DNA of 17,690 nt from Clostridiales bacterium UBA1234 (GCA_002308995.1 DBWQ01000014.1:423-18112), one strand, 5' to 3'; numbered from the stretch's first letter, positions 1 through 6,023 are shown. Notes: generated from the sequence alone by a model not told the origin. A program made the numbers and translations.

Positions 1-885
1 CGTAAAGGGTATTTTTACATTAACCGAGAAGGGCATTTCTTAAACAAAAAGGGATTCATTTCGGCTTCCAAGTATTTTAGTGAAGGATATGCTGTGGTGG
101 AAACCGAAAAAGGATTTCAGTTTTTAGGAAGAGATGGATTGTTTCTTGGAAATAGGTATTATTTTGATGCCAGACCATTTTCTCATGAACTCGCTGTGGT
201 ACAGCTTCCAAGTGATGGGAAAAAATGTGTCACTTATCTGAGGCATGATAATTCTCTGATGACATTTGATGGAATCTTTAACTATGTGGAGGATGCTGAC
301 GATTTTGATGGTCAAAATGGTCGTGTGCGGATTTCTGAAAATGAATACACCTTTGTGAGAAAAGATGGTTCACTCCTTTTCAAAAATTATTTTTATTACG
401 CAGAGCCTTTTGTAGAAGATTTTGCCAGCGTTCAAATGAAAAAGGAAGAATGGAATTTTCTTAATCGTCAGGGTGAATTAATCAGTGATGTTAATTTCTA
501 TCGTGTAGTTGACTTCAAAAATAATTTTGGCAGAGTGATGCAAAAACAGATGAATTCAATTGCCAAGCATGTATGGTGGAACTACATCAATCAAAATGGA
601 AATTTGCTTCTTGACGAATGGATGGAAGAGGCACATCCTTTCCGGGATGACGGCTATGCGTTTGTAAAAAGACCTTCTGACCACCTTGTAAACTACGTTA
701 AAAAAGATGGAAGCTTTCTTTCTGATGTATGGTTTTGTCAAATGGAGGAGGAATCCAATAGTGAAAGCTTCATTGCAAGAGTACTTTTATTGGTAGAGAA
801 GGATGGCGCCAAAAACAAAGTGTGGTTTTTGCTAGGCTACGACGGAAAGCTCTATGATTTTAAAACAAGATTGGTGGTTTCTTAA
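1..885 (+). CDS. WG-repeat-like protein, 5'-truncated
   Basis: The frame is open from the first base, so the gene begins upstream; 294 residues are visible. The internal GTG at 94 is not a credible start because the repeat pattern already runs through the preceding codons. The protein is built of imperfect units of about 30-40 residues carrying an aromatic plus 'x-N-x-x-G' turn (YINREGHF, FLGRDGLF, FVRKDGSLL, FLNRQGELI, YINQNGNLL, YVKKDGSFL), each followed by a strand of the type 'F..A.PF..GYA.V'. This is the layout of WG/KWG beta-repeat proteins, which are common in Clostridia and Bacteroidetes and have no fixed function. No catalytic motif, signal peptide or TM segment lies in the visible part; the N-terminus, which might hold one, is outside the window. 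It probably shares a transcript with the 38-codon ORF that starts 28 nt downstream. Confidence 0.7.
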   Translation, partial: RKGYFYINREGHFLNKKGFISASKYFSEGYAVVETEKGFQFLGRDGLFLGNRYYFDARPFSHELAVVQLPSDGKKCVTYLRHDNSLMTFDGIFNYVEDADDFDGQNGRVRISENEYTFVRKDGSLLFKNYFYYAEPFVEDFASVQMKKEEWNFLNRQGELISDVNFYRVVDFKNNFGRVMQKQMNSIAKHVWWNYINQNGNLLLDEWMEEAHPFRDDGYAFVKRPSDHLVNYVKKDGSFLSDVWFCQMEEESNSESFIARVLLLVEKDGAKNKVWFLLGYDGKLYDFKTRLVVS

Positions 886-913
886 AGCAACGGTTCATTG
901 AAAGGAGTCTAAT

Positions 914-1030
914 ATGGTTTACGTAATGATCGGAGGGCTCGTAATTATCGCCATCGTCATGCTTGTTTTTGCAACTTCCGCAGGAAAGCTTAACAAGCGC
1001 GAAGAAGAAAGGGAACAGAGAAAAAAATAA
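914..1030 (+). CDS. 38-residue single-pass membrane peptide
   Basis: An ATG is preceded by AGGAG (902-906) at good spacing and opens a 38-codon frame ending in TAA. The product has a hydrophobic segment at about residues 2-20 (GGLVIIAIVMLVFA) followed by a highly charged tail rich in Lys, Arg and Glu (KLNKREEEREQRKK). This is the layout of a small single-pass membrane protein with a cytoplasmic tail. It starts 28 nt after the WG-repeat gene, has no promoter of its own that I can see, and is followed at once by a strong hairpin terminator, so it looks like the last gene of that operon. The function is unknown. Evidence that it is real rests on the ribosome binding site, the start, the coherent TM-plus-charged-tail composition and the terminator position. 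Confidence 0.6.
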   Translation: MVYVMIGGLVIIAIVMLVFATSAGKLNKREEEREQRKK

Positions 1031-1035
1031 CCATG

Positions 1036-1069
1036 AAAAGAGAGAGTCAAGTTTTGACTCTCTCTTTTT
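1036..1069. terminator. Bidirectional Rho-independent terminator
   Basis: A perfect stem pairs AGAGAGTCAA (1041-1050) with TTGACTCTCT (1054-1063) around a three-base loop. It extends outwards by one G-C pair and four A-T pairs. On the plus strand the stem runs into TTTTT; on the minus strand into TTTTC. It sits between convergent genes ending at 1030 (plus) and 1078 (minus) and can serve both. Confidence 0.85.
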
Positions 1070-1077
1070 GTTTGGTC

Positions 1078-1518
1078 TTAAGCTAAAATCTTCAGCGCCT
1101 TTCGATATTCTCGAAAGTTAAAGCCAATATAGATGTCGCATTTTACTTGATGCTTTTCAAATCCAATGATGCGGTCATCATCAAGCACTACGTAGCTTTC
1201 AATAGGTTCAGTTTGCTTACTCAAATACTCACGAATTTCGACATCTCTGTCTCCAAGGTTTTCAGTTTTCCCGATAACCTCAATGCCTTCCATAAGTCCA
1301 CTTTGATAAAGTACCTCGATGTAGTTATCCCACAGCCTCCAAGAGCTTGTGACCACAATTTTAGCACCTGTCTCGAGGCAAAGCTTGTTAAGCCACATCA
1401 CAGCTTGAAAGTTATTTACTTGGTTGTCTTCTGGGAAATAAAACCGTGGGGTTAAATTCCCTTTTTCAAACATCAAGGTGTTGATAACACCATCATAGTC
1501 AAGAAAGATGAGCTTCAT
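1078..1518 (-). CDS. HAD-fold phosphatase-like protein
   Basis: A 146-residue HAD-superfamily protein. HAD motif I is at the N-terminus (LIFLDYDGVI, residues 3-12), with the nucleophile Asp7 and acid/base Asp9. Motif II is VVTSSWR in the middle, and the C-terminal acidic motif is VVLDDD, the usual Mg2+-binding aspartates. The VTSSWR signature and the short cap-less layout resemble the HAD domain of 'Swiss Army Knife' RNA-repair proteins and related stand-alone phage and bacterial proteins; the assignment to that subfamily is inference. All catalytic residues appear present, so it is probably an active phosphatase of unknown substrate. It is the last gene of a minus-strand operon: its ATG overlaps the TGA of the upstream gene by four bases (ATGA), indicating translational coupling. 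The bidirectional terminator follows directly. Confidence 0.8.
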   Translation of the reverse strand: MKLIFLDYDGVINTLMFEKGNLTPRFYFPEDNQVNNFQAVMWLNKLCLETGAKIVVTSSWRLWDNYIEVLYQSGLMEGIEVIGKTENLGDRDVEIREYLSKQTEPIESYVVLDDDRIIGFEKHQVKCDIYIGFNFREYRKALKILA

Positions 1519-1910
1519 TTCTTTTCTCTATGGAAGAAAGGAAAGATGGATTTTTGCTTTCTGCAAAGTTTTCTTACGTCGGGAACAATGAGATGCCTCC
1601 ACAGGTCCTTGAGTGTCACTTTCGTGATCAAGGTATTGTTGAGGGTTTCCTGCTCAAGCCGATAATAGAAGAACTCGTTTTGTTCTTTCAAAATGGGCTC
1701 AATCTCTTCATAAGGAACCACAAGCTTTCGTGCGATTTCTTGGAAGAGGGAATCAACATAGTGCATGATGTCTTCTTTTGCGTAGTAATTGGTGTAGACA
1801 TATTCATCCATGATGGTTTGATAGCATGAGGTCTGGGTTACAGGCTGGCTTAACCATTTGCGCTTATTCACAAGTACCCATTTGCAGGAAAGTAAGTCAA
1901 CGTCTTTCAT
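1515..1910 (-). CDS. Hypothetical protein (131 aa), middle gene of HAD operon
   Basis: No family is recognised. The ATG at 1910 is chosen over an upstream in-frame TTG at 1943 because AAAGGAG lies seven bases before it. The product has 131 residues, is aromatic-rich and charged, and has no TM segment or signal peptide. A tyrosine-rich stretch (DEYVYTNYYAKEDIMHYVD) is followed by a helical C-terminal half that ends in a basic tail (FPFFHREKK). It lies 55 nt after the preceding minus-strand gene and overlaps the HAD gene's start by four bases, so the two are almost certainly co-translated and may act together. Any role with the HAD protein is inference from coupling only. Confidence 0.65.
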   Translation of the reverse strand: MKDVDLLSCKWVLVNKRKWLSQPVTQTSCYQTIMDEYVYTNYYAKEDIMHYVDSLFQEIARKLVVPYEEIEPILKEQNEFFYYRLEQETLNNTLITKVTLKDLWRHLIVPDVRKLCRKQKSIFPFFHREKK

Positions 1911-1965
1911 AGTCTTTACTCCTTTAGATGAAATAATAGGCAATGGGAAATGTGTACTGGCCCAT

Positions 1966-2610
1966 TTAAAAGAGTTCCAGATGGAACGTCATACGGTCGG
2001 TGATGACTTTGAACTTATCTCGATACTTAATGTTATTTTGGCGAAGTGCCCTAAAGAAGTAGGCAGTAAACTTCCATGCATATTCTTTTTGAAATTCGGT
2101 GTATACGACAGACGAATAGCCATCATACTCTTTGTGGTGTGAATAAAGCTTTTGAGGATTGATGACGGGAACATCTTTCGTTTCACAAACCAAGCGAGCA
2201 CGGTCATCATCTGCCCAAGGCTCTGCCTCATAGATGCAAAAACCACCAGTAGGGTAATGGCGATGGGGGACAATGCTTGTGTCCTCTGTAGTGGACTCAG
2301 CGACATAGTAGGTGATATGATTGATCACAGTATTCCAGATATAATGTTCTTCATGCTCGCGAACATCATTCCAAAATGCTACGGATAAAAGATATGCCTG
2401 CTCTTTAAGCCAGTCATTGATGACACACATTTCGTTGGTTTGTGGGTAAAGCTCTGTCATCTGTTCACGGACATCATTAAGCTTTTTTTCAATGTTTTTT
2501 TTGATATCGTCAAATTGCGGACCCGTAAGAAAAGAAAGCTCGTACTGCCGTCCTTCCCACAAAACTTCTTCTCGCTTTAAGTCGATGTAGGTGATGCGAT
2601 TCTTTGCCAT
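1966..2610 (-). CDS. Hypothetical protein (214 aa), first gene of HAD operon
   Basis: No family is recognised. The ATG at 2610 is preceded by a near-perfect AGGAGG at five-base spacing. The 214-residue product is soluble and acidic, with no signal peptide. Its N-terminal quarter contains a likely helix (FDDIKKNIEKKLNDVREQM). The centre is rich in His, Trp and Tyr (HEEHYIWNTVINHITYY, then PHRHYP), and there is an acidic patch EPWADDDRARLV. The cluster of His and acidic residues could bind metal, but I cannot tie it to a known enzyme. It is the first gene of the minus-strand operon. Its leader of about 100 nt starts at the promoter at 2716-2744 and carries a four-codon mini-ORF. Confidence 0.65.
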   Translation of the reverse strand: MAKNRITYIDLKREEVLWEGRQYELSFLTGPQFDDIKKNIEKKLNDVREQMTELYPQTNEMCVINDWLKEQAYLLSVAFWNDVREHEEHYIWNTVINHITYYVAESTTEDTSIVPHRHYPTGGFCIYEAEPWADDDRARLVCETKDVPVINPQKLYSHHKEYDGYSSVVYTEFQKEYAWKFTAYFFRALRQNNIKYRDKFKVITDRMTFHLELF

Positions 2611-2668
2611 AGGTACCTCCTCTTGTGTATGATGTTTTGTAGCTGGGTTTGAGAAACAATTGGAAATT

Positions 2669-2683
2669 TTAGGAAATATTCAT
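2669..2683 (-). other. Four-codon mini-ORF in operon leader
   Basis: Within the leader of the minus-strand operon, AAAGGA (2690-2695 on the plus strand, read in reverse) precedes an ATG by seven bases. The frame reads Met-Asn-Ile-Ser and stops. A well-placed ribosome binding site on such a short frame may be chance or may hold a ribosome in the leader. It is listed because the opposite transcript also begins with a short ORF. Confidence 0.3.
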
Positions 2684-2715
2684 AGTTATTCCTTTCAAAA
2701 TGATAGTTTGGAAGT

Positions 2716-2744
2716 ATTATACTATGGATTACATAAATAGTCAA
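2716..2744 (-). promoter_or_regulatory. Sigma-A promoter of minus-strand HAD operon
   Basis: Read on the minus strand this is TTGACT, 17 bases, TATAAT: one mismatch from consensus with ideal spacing. The start of transcription should fall near 2709, giving a leader of about 100 nt before the gene at 2610. The -35 box is bracketed by two copies of an 11-base direct repeat (see the separate repeat entry). Confidence 0.8.
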
Positions 2745-2757
2745 TAATTACATAAAT
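2728..2757 (+). repeat. 11-bp direct repeats around the -35 box
   Basis: ATTACATAAAT occurs at 2728-2738 and again at 2747-2757, a period of 19 bp. One copy fills most of the promoter spacer and the other lies just upstream of the -35 element. Placement on either side of the -35 box suggests a regulator binding to two equivalent sites, but the sequence is AT-rich and no regulator is known. Confidence 0.55.
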
Positions 2758-2812
2758 GATGGGATTTTGTTAAATTAGTATAACTATTGCTATCTAAATT
2801 TTTAAAATGGTG

Positions 2813-2841
2813 TTGACATAATATTAAAAAGATGATACAAT
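2813..2841 (+). promoter_or_regulatory. Consensus sigma-A promoter of leader ORF/lipoprotein
   Basis: TTGACA (2813-2818), a 17-base spacer and TACAAT (2836-2841) give a strong sigma-A type promoter. Transcription should start near 2848, only about five bases before the AGGAGG of the 26-codon leader ORF. Together with the divergent promoter, it accounts for the 2611-2862 region, which has no larger gene. Confidence 0.8.
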
Positions 2842-2862
2842 CTCGCACTGATAGGAGGTATT

Positions 2863-2943
2863 ATGTATCTTAAATCCTTTCTCACTCTGGAATTAGAGAT
2901 TGCTCTAGTTTCAAAGTCTTACATATATCGTCGTCCGCTTTGA
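2863..2943 (+). CDS. 26-codon leader ORF upstream of lipoprotein
   Basis: A strong AGGAGG (2853-2858) lies four bases before ATG 2863, just downstream of a near-consensus promoter. The frame encodes 26 residues beginning MYLKSFLTLELEIALVSKSY and ending in RRPL before TGA at 2941-2943. The peptide has no recognisable domain. It ends 35 nt before the probable start of the lipoprotein gene. It could be a leader peptide that controls translation of that gene, a tiny protein in its own right, or an accidental frame on a real leader. The quality of the promoter and ribosome binding site, better placed for this frame than for the lipoprotein, argues that it is translated. Confidence 0.5.
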   Translation: MYLKSFLTLELEIALVSKSYIYRRPL

Positions 2944-2978
2944 GTGATGCCATCTATTGGCAAGGAGAATTATCACCC

Positions 2979-3422
2979 TTGAAAAAAAACATCTTCAGAA
3001 TTCTTTCCGTTTTCGTCGTCATTTCGATTCTCGTCGGGGCTTTGTCTTCTTGTGAGGAGCTGTCCTTTAAAGAAGATACGGACTATGCTTTCGTCGAGAT
3101 TACCACGGCTGATGGCGAATCTTTGGTAGAAAAAGCCTATCATGGCTTCAACTACTACTGGGATTCCGACAGACAAGAACATGCCATGAATACTCCAGTA
3201 ATTGTAAACGGAGCGCCGGGGAATGTTGCGTCGATTCACTTCCATTGCAATCAGTGTGGTTACGATGAAGTGATTGATGAGGCAATAGCGCCTTATGCTC
3301 GTTTATTCTATTGCCAGTGTTCAGGAGGCATGTCCGATAACGATAGAAAGGAGTATATTTCCGTTCAATTTGGGGTTAAAGCTGATTCTCTCAGTAATAC
3401 CCCTGAAAAGGGCGCAAGTTAA
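2979..3422 (+). CDS. Lipoprotein with Cys-rich putative zinc site
   Basis: The chosen start is TTG 2979, preceded by AAGGAG (2962-2967) with a longish 11-base gap. It opens directly into a lipoprotein signal peptide: Lys-Lys, a hydrophobic core (ILSVFVVISILVGA) and the lipobox LSSC, with Cys about residue 25 as the lipidated cysteine. An in-frame TTG at 2940 has no ribosome binding site and would put a hydrophilic stretch before the signal. The mature domain of about 120 residues has an acidic N-terminal part and then HFHCNQCGYDEVI...YCQCSG: a CxxC and a CxC separated by about 18 residues, resembling a zinc-ribbon or rubredoxin-like knuckle. Such a site is unusual on an extracytoplasmic lipoprotein. 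No family is recognised. A terminator overlaps its stop codon, so it and the leader ORF form a self-contained unit. Confidence 0.65.
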   Translation: MKKNIFRILSVFVVISILVGALSSCEELSFKEDTDYAFVEITTADGESLVEKAYHGFNYYWDSDRQEHAMNTPVIVNGAPGNVASIHFHCNQCGYDEVIDEAIAPYARLFYCQCSGGMSDNDRKEYISVQFGVKADSLSNTPEKGAS

Positions 3423-3443
3423 ACACTTGCGTCCTCTTTTTTT
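3411..3443 (+). terminator. Rho-independent terminator of lipoprotein gene
   Basis: GGCGCAAGT (3411-3419) pairs with ACTTGCGTCC (3425-3434; one G-T pair) around a short loop that contains the gene's TAA. A C followed by seven T residues comes next (3437-3443). The stem begins inside the last codons of the lipoprotein gene. Confidence 0.85.
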
Positions 3444-3456
3444 GCTTGAACTATAT

Positions 3457-3485
3457 TTGACATAATCTTAGCTCTATGATATAAT
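3457..3485 (+). promoter_or_regulatory. Perfect sigma-A promoter of nicotinamidase operon
   Basis: TTGACA (3457-3462), a 17-base spacer and TATAAT (3480-3485) match the consensus at all twelve positions. The predicted start is near 3492, leaving a leader of about 90 nt. That leader contains a 10-bp palindrome, GATAATTATC (3517-3526), which might be an operator; no regulator can be assigned. Confidence 0.88.
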
Positions 3486-3582
3486 CCACATAAATTTTAT
3501 CTTGGTAGAAAGTGAGGATAATTATCTTTCGCACATATCCTTAAAAAGCATTCGAAATCTCTGACAAAAAAAGGAGTTTACA

Positions 3583-4134
3583 ATGAATAAGATTCTCGTG
3601 GTCATCGACATGCAAAACGATTTTGTGACCGGTTCCCTTGGCACAAACGAAGCAAAAGCTATCGTCCCTGTAGTGGAAGAAAAAATCAAGAAGGCAAAAG
3701 CAAACAAAGACAAGGTTTTTGCTACAATGGACACGCATTTTGAGATTGAAGATGGGTTCCATAAAGCCTATTTTGATACTCAAGAAGGGGATTATCTTCC
3801 TGTCCTTCATTGTATCTACAATACATGGGGATGGGACCTCGTAGATGAGGTGCAAGCACTGGTGGAACGGACAGAAACATGGTGGAAGTTTTCTTTTGGC
3901 TCGCTGAGAGCGATGGAAGCTGTGAGAAAAGCCATCGAAGAAAATGAAATCAAAGAAGTGGAGTTCTGTGGCCTTTGCACAGATATTTGTGTGATTGCCA
4001 ACGTGGTAATCCTGAAGACTCTTTGCCCTGAGGTGAAGATTATCGTGGATTCTAAGGCTTGTGCTGGTGTCACGCCTCAGAAGCATGAAGCTGCCCTTGA
4101 GGTAATGCGTAGTCTTCAGGTGGATGTGTATTAA
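3583..4134 (+). CDS. pncA: Nicotinamidase (isochorismatase-like cysteine hydrolase)
   Basis: A 183-residue protein of the isochorismatase-like fold. It has the residues expected of nicotinamidase, which hydrolyses nicotinamide to nicotinate and ammonia for NAD salvage in the cytoplasm. Visible catalytic triad: Asp9 (VVIDMQNDF), Lys102 (TWWKFSFGSL) and Cys136 (GLCTDICV). The metal-site pattern of PncA also appears kept: Asp50 and His52 (DTHFE), His60 and His76 (LHCIYNTWG). Length is normal for the family. AAAGGAG precedes the ATG at seven-base spacing, after a perfect sigma-A promoter. It is followed 19 nt later by a membrane-protein gene and then a Maf gene, with no terminator until 5359, so it is probably the first gene of a three-gene operon. 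A related amidase substrate cannot be excluded. Confidence 0.88.
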   Translation: MNKILVVIDMQNDFVTGSLGTNEAKAIVPVVEEKIKKAKANKDKVFATMDTHFEIEDGFHKAYFDTQEGDYLPVLHCIYNTWGWDLVDEVQALVERTETWWKFSFGSLRAMEAVRKAIEENEIKEVEFCGLCTDICVIANVVILKTLCPEVKIIVDSKACAGVTPQKHEAALEVMRSLQVDVY

Positions 4135-4153
4135 ATAGATTTAGGAGGTTTTA

Positions 4154-4759
4154 ATGGAAGAGTTAATCATGATTTTAGCTCCTTTTGTCATGCTGTTTTT
4201 AATTGCTTTCATTCTTCTTTGCTATTTTGCTCCGTTTATTGGTTATCCCATTTTGGGACTCATCTTACTCTACATTGTTCTTTCGGCTATTTTTCCTGGG
4301 CTTATCCATGGGAAAACGGTTTATAGAGGAACCATTTATGTGCTGAGAGATGATTTTCGGTTCTTTAAGGGTCATACCAAACGTTGGAATTTGAAGGAGA
4401 CATTTAACTATCAATCGATTAAGCCTGATATTTATTTTCAACGTACGTGGAATCCTTTTTATGGCAAAGAACTTGCCTCTGGTAAGCTTATTCGCCTTAG
4501 TAATAGTTATCAAGATTTTTGGCTTAACAAAACGTTCTTTGTCAAACCGCATACTGCCATTGAAGATTTTGAGTTGATTCAAGAATACTTTGATACAGAA
4601 GGACGAGATTCTTTTGGAGAGTACCTAACAGATCTTCAAAATAAAGCAGAGCAAACCTACAAGGAAGCTAAGAAAAACCCGTACGTGACCAGAGAGCAAA
4701 AGATTCAGCAAGCCATTCGAGACTATCATAAAAGAATCCATAAGAAAGGAGAAAAATGA
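4154..4759 (+). CDS. Hypothetical protein with two N-terminal TM helices
   Basis: A 201-residue protein of unknown function with AGGAGG eight bases before the ATG. Two adjacent hydrophobic helices cover about residues 5-27 and 29-52 (MILAPFVMLFLIAFILLCYF; PILGLILLYIVLSAIF). A soluble domain of about 150 residues follows, rich in aromatic and basic residues, ending in a charged helical tail (EQTYKEAKKNPYVTREQKI onward). The tail is probably cytoplasmic by its charge. It is flanked by the nicotinamidase (19 nt upstream) and the Maf gene, whose ATG overlaps its TGA by four bases, so it is translated in the same operon. A role in anchoring or transport for nucleotide salvage is only a guess from context. 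Confidence 0.7.
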   Translation: MEELIMILAPFVMLFLIAFILLCYFAPFIGYPILGLILLYIVLSAIFPGLIHGKTVYRGTIYVLRDDFRFFKGHTKRWNLKETFNYQSIKPDIYFQRTWNPFYGKELASGKLIRLSNSYQDFWLNKTFFVKPHTAIEDFELIQEYFDTEGRDSFGEYLTDLQNKAEQTYKEAKKNPYVTREQKIQQAIRDYHKRIHKKGEK

Positions 4760-5346
4760 TGGATATTATCTTGGCATCAGAATCTCCTTATCGGAGAAAA
4801 CTCATTGAAGAGTTCCAAATCCCTTTTGAGATGATGGAATGTGGTGCCGATACGACACCGGATTTGAAAAAGAACTTGTTGGAACAACTTCGAGATATAG
4901 CTCTTAGAAAAGCAATGGGGGCTGTGAATCAAACAAAAGACCGTGGCAAGCGCATTGTGGTTGCTGCCGATCAAGTGATTGTGTTTCAGGGTAGTGTCTT
5001 TGGTAAGCCAAAAACGATAGAAGAGGCAAAGCAAACAATTCTTTCAATGCGAGGCAGTGACCAGATCTTTTCTTACGTTGGAAATGCTATTTTGCTTGTT
5101 GACAAAATGGAGATTGTTCATAGGTTTAATAACTCGAATATCGCACGTATGAGTATGGATAACATTTCCGAACAAGAAATAGATCATTATTTGGCAGAGA
5201 CAAATCCTCTTTCTAAATGTGCTGGCATTAATCTTTGTGATACAGAGTTTTTGCATTTGGAAGAAGGATTTTACTCCACGGCTTGTGGTATCACCGTAGA
5301 CTATCTTAGAAATTTCATTAATAATGTTGCAACAGGGAAATTCTAA
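4756..5346 (+). CDS. Maf-family nucleoside-triphosphate pyrophosphatase, divergent
   Basis: A 196-residue Maf/HAM1-like protein. Family motifs visible: the N-terminal ILASESPYRR (canonical ILASxSPRR), VVAADQV with the presumed catalytic Asp72 (canonical VVAADTVV), FGKPKTIEEA, and SKCAGI in the C-terminal third where most Maf proteins have KAGAYGI. The middle motif, usually 'SG..H.V.TG', reads SMRGSDQIFSYVGN, so the His and Thr-Gly are lost and the protein is clearly divergent. Maf enzymes cleave dTTP, UTP, CTP or modified NTPs to the monophosphate plus pyrophosphate and are linked to septation arrest and housecleaning; the substrate here cannot be read from the sequence. AAAGGAG precedes the start, and ATGA overlaps the upstream stop. 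Two consecutive ATG codons make the start ambiguous by one residue. Confidence 0.8.
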   Translation: MMDIILASESPYRRKLIEEFQIPFEMMECGADTTPDLKKNLLEQLRDIALRKAMGAVNQTKDRGKRIVVAADQVIVFQGSVFGKPKTIEEAKQTILSMRGSDQIFSYVGNAILLVDKMEIVHRFNNSNIARMSMDNISEQEIDHYLAETNPLSKCAGINLCDTEFLHLEEGFYSTACGITVDYLRNFINNVATGKF

Positions 5347-5358
5347 TTGTTGACTTTT

Positions 5359-5413
5359 AGGGACAAGCTTTCTTGGTGAATCAATTATCACAAGAAAGAT
5401 TGTCCCTATTTTT
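5359..5413 (+). terminator. Rho-independent terminator of nicotinamidase-Maf operon
   Basis: A long imperfect hairpin: AGGGACAA-GCTTTCTTG-GTGA (5359-5379) pairs with TCAC-AAGAAAG-ATTGTCCCT (5388-5407) with small bulges, followed by ATTTTT. It closes the operon 12 nt after the Maf stop codon. Confidence 0.85.
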
Positions 5414-5442
5414 CAAGATGACGTTATAGGAAAGGAGCGTTT

Positions 5443-6015
5443 ATGTCCGATAATGAATGGGCACATAGAGGCCCTTTGGAACGTTTTTTTACTTGGGTTA
5501 AGCTTTTGGGAATGTTTATCATCGTTGCCTTAATGTTTGCTTTTTGCCAAAAGGTTATGCCTAATTATTTGATTGTGGCAGAAGAAAAAAAGACAGATGA
5601 CTATTATTCCTATTACGAAAAACAATATAGCTATTTGGAAAGTACGATAGCAGATATGCTCTCTCTTCGAAATCAAAAGCTTGATGTAACGCTACTTCCT
5701 TCAGATGTTTTTTGTGACATGACATATGATAAGTCAGGTAGCATGAGTGTCATCCTCTACATAGATTTTTTACAGGAGATTTCAGTAACTTTAGATGTTT
5801 CAAAAGATAGCATTGTTACGCATCAAGAATCGCATAAACTTAGTAAAGAGGAATTCCACGAAAAACTAAAAGCAGATGTGAATGCATATATGGGGATAAT
5901 GGTTTTGATTATCTCATTTTGCACGATTATGATAGTGGCAATTCTTTATGAAATAATCACGTTTTGTATTTATTTTATTGGGCTTTACAAGGAAAGACAG
6001 TATGAAAGATTTTAA
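5443..6015 (+). CDS. Hypothetical protein with two TM helices
   Basis: A 190-residue protein of unknown family, with AAAGGAG seven bases before the ATG. One TM helix lies near the N-terminus (about residues 17-37, VKLLGMFIIVALMFAFC) and a second near the C-terminus (about 149-181, MGIMVLIISFCTIMIVAILYE onward). They flank an acidic and tyrosine-rich central domain of about 110 residues (KKTDDYYSYYEKQYSYLE). Positive charges at both ends (ERFF..K; YKERQYERF) suggest the termini are cytoplasmic and the central domain outside. It sits alone between two terminators, and I see no good promoter in the short upstream gap. It ends 41 nt from the converging spoVAD, in the place where spoVAE usually lies; it shows no resemblance to SpoVAE. 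Confidence 0.7.
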   Translation: MSDNEWAHRGPLERFFTWVKLLGMFIIVALMFAFCQKVMPNYLIVAEEKKTDDYYSYYEKQYSYLESTIADMLSLRNQKLDVTLLPSDVFCDMTYDKSGSMSVILYIDFLQEISVTLDVSKDSIVTHQESHKLSKEEFHEKLKADVNAYMGIMVLIISFCTIMIVAILYEIITFCIYFIGLYKERQYERF

Positions 6016-6023
6016 ACTGTTTA

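Noticed and set aside
2940..2978. Longer lipoprotein starting at TTG 2940
   Set aside because: No ribosome binding site precedes it, and it would place 13 mostly hydrophilic residues before the signal peptide; TTG 2979 has AAGGAG and gives a typical lipoprotein N-terminus.
3541..4086. A 181-codon minus-strand frame opposite the nicotinamidase gene
   Set aside because: The plus strand has a clear nicotinamidase with all catalytic residues. The antisense frame has no ribosome binding site or recognisable domain and is a by-product of the sense codon use.
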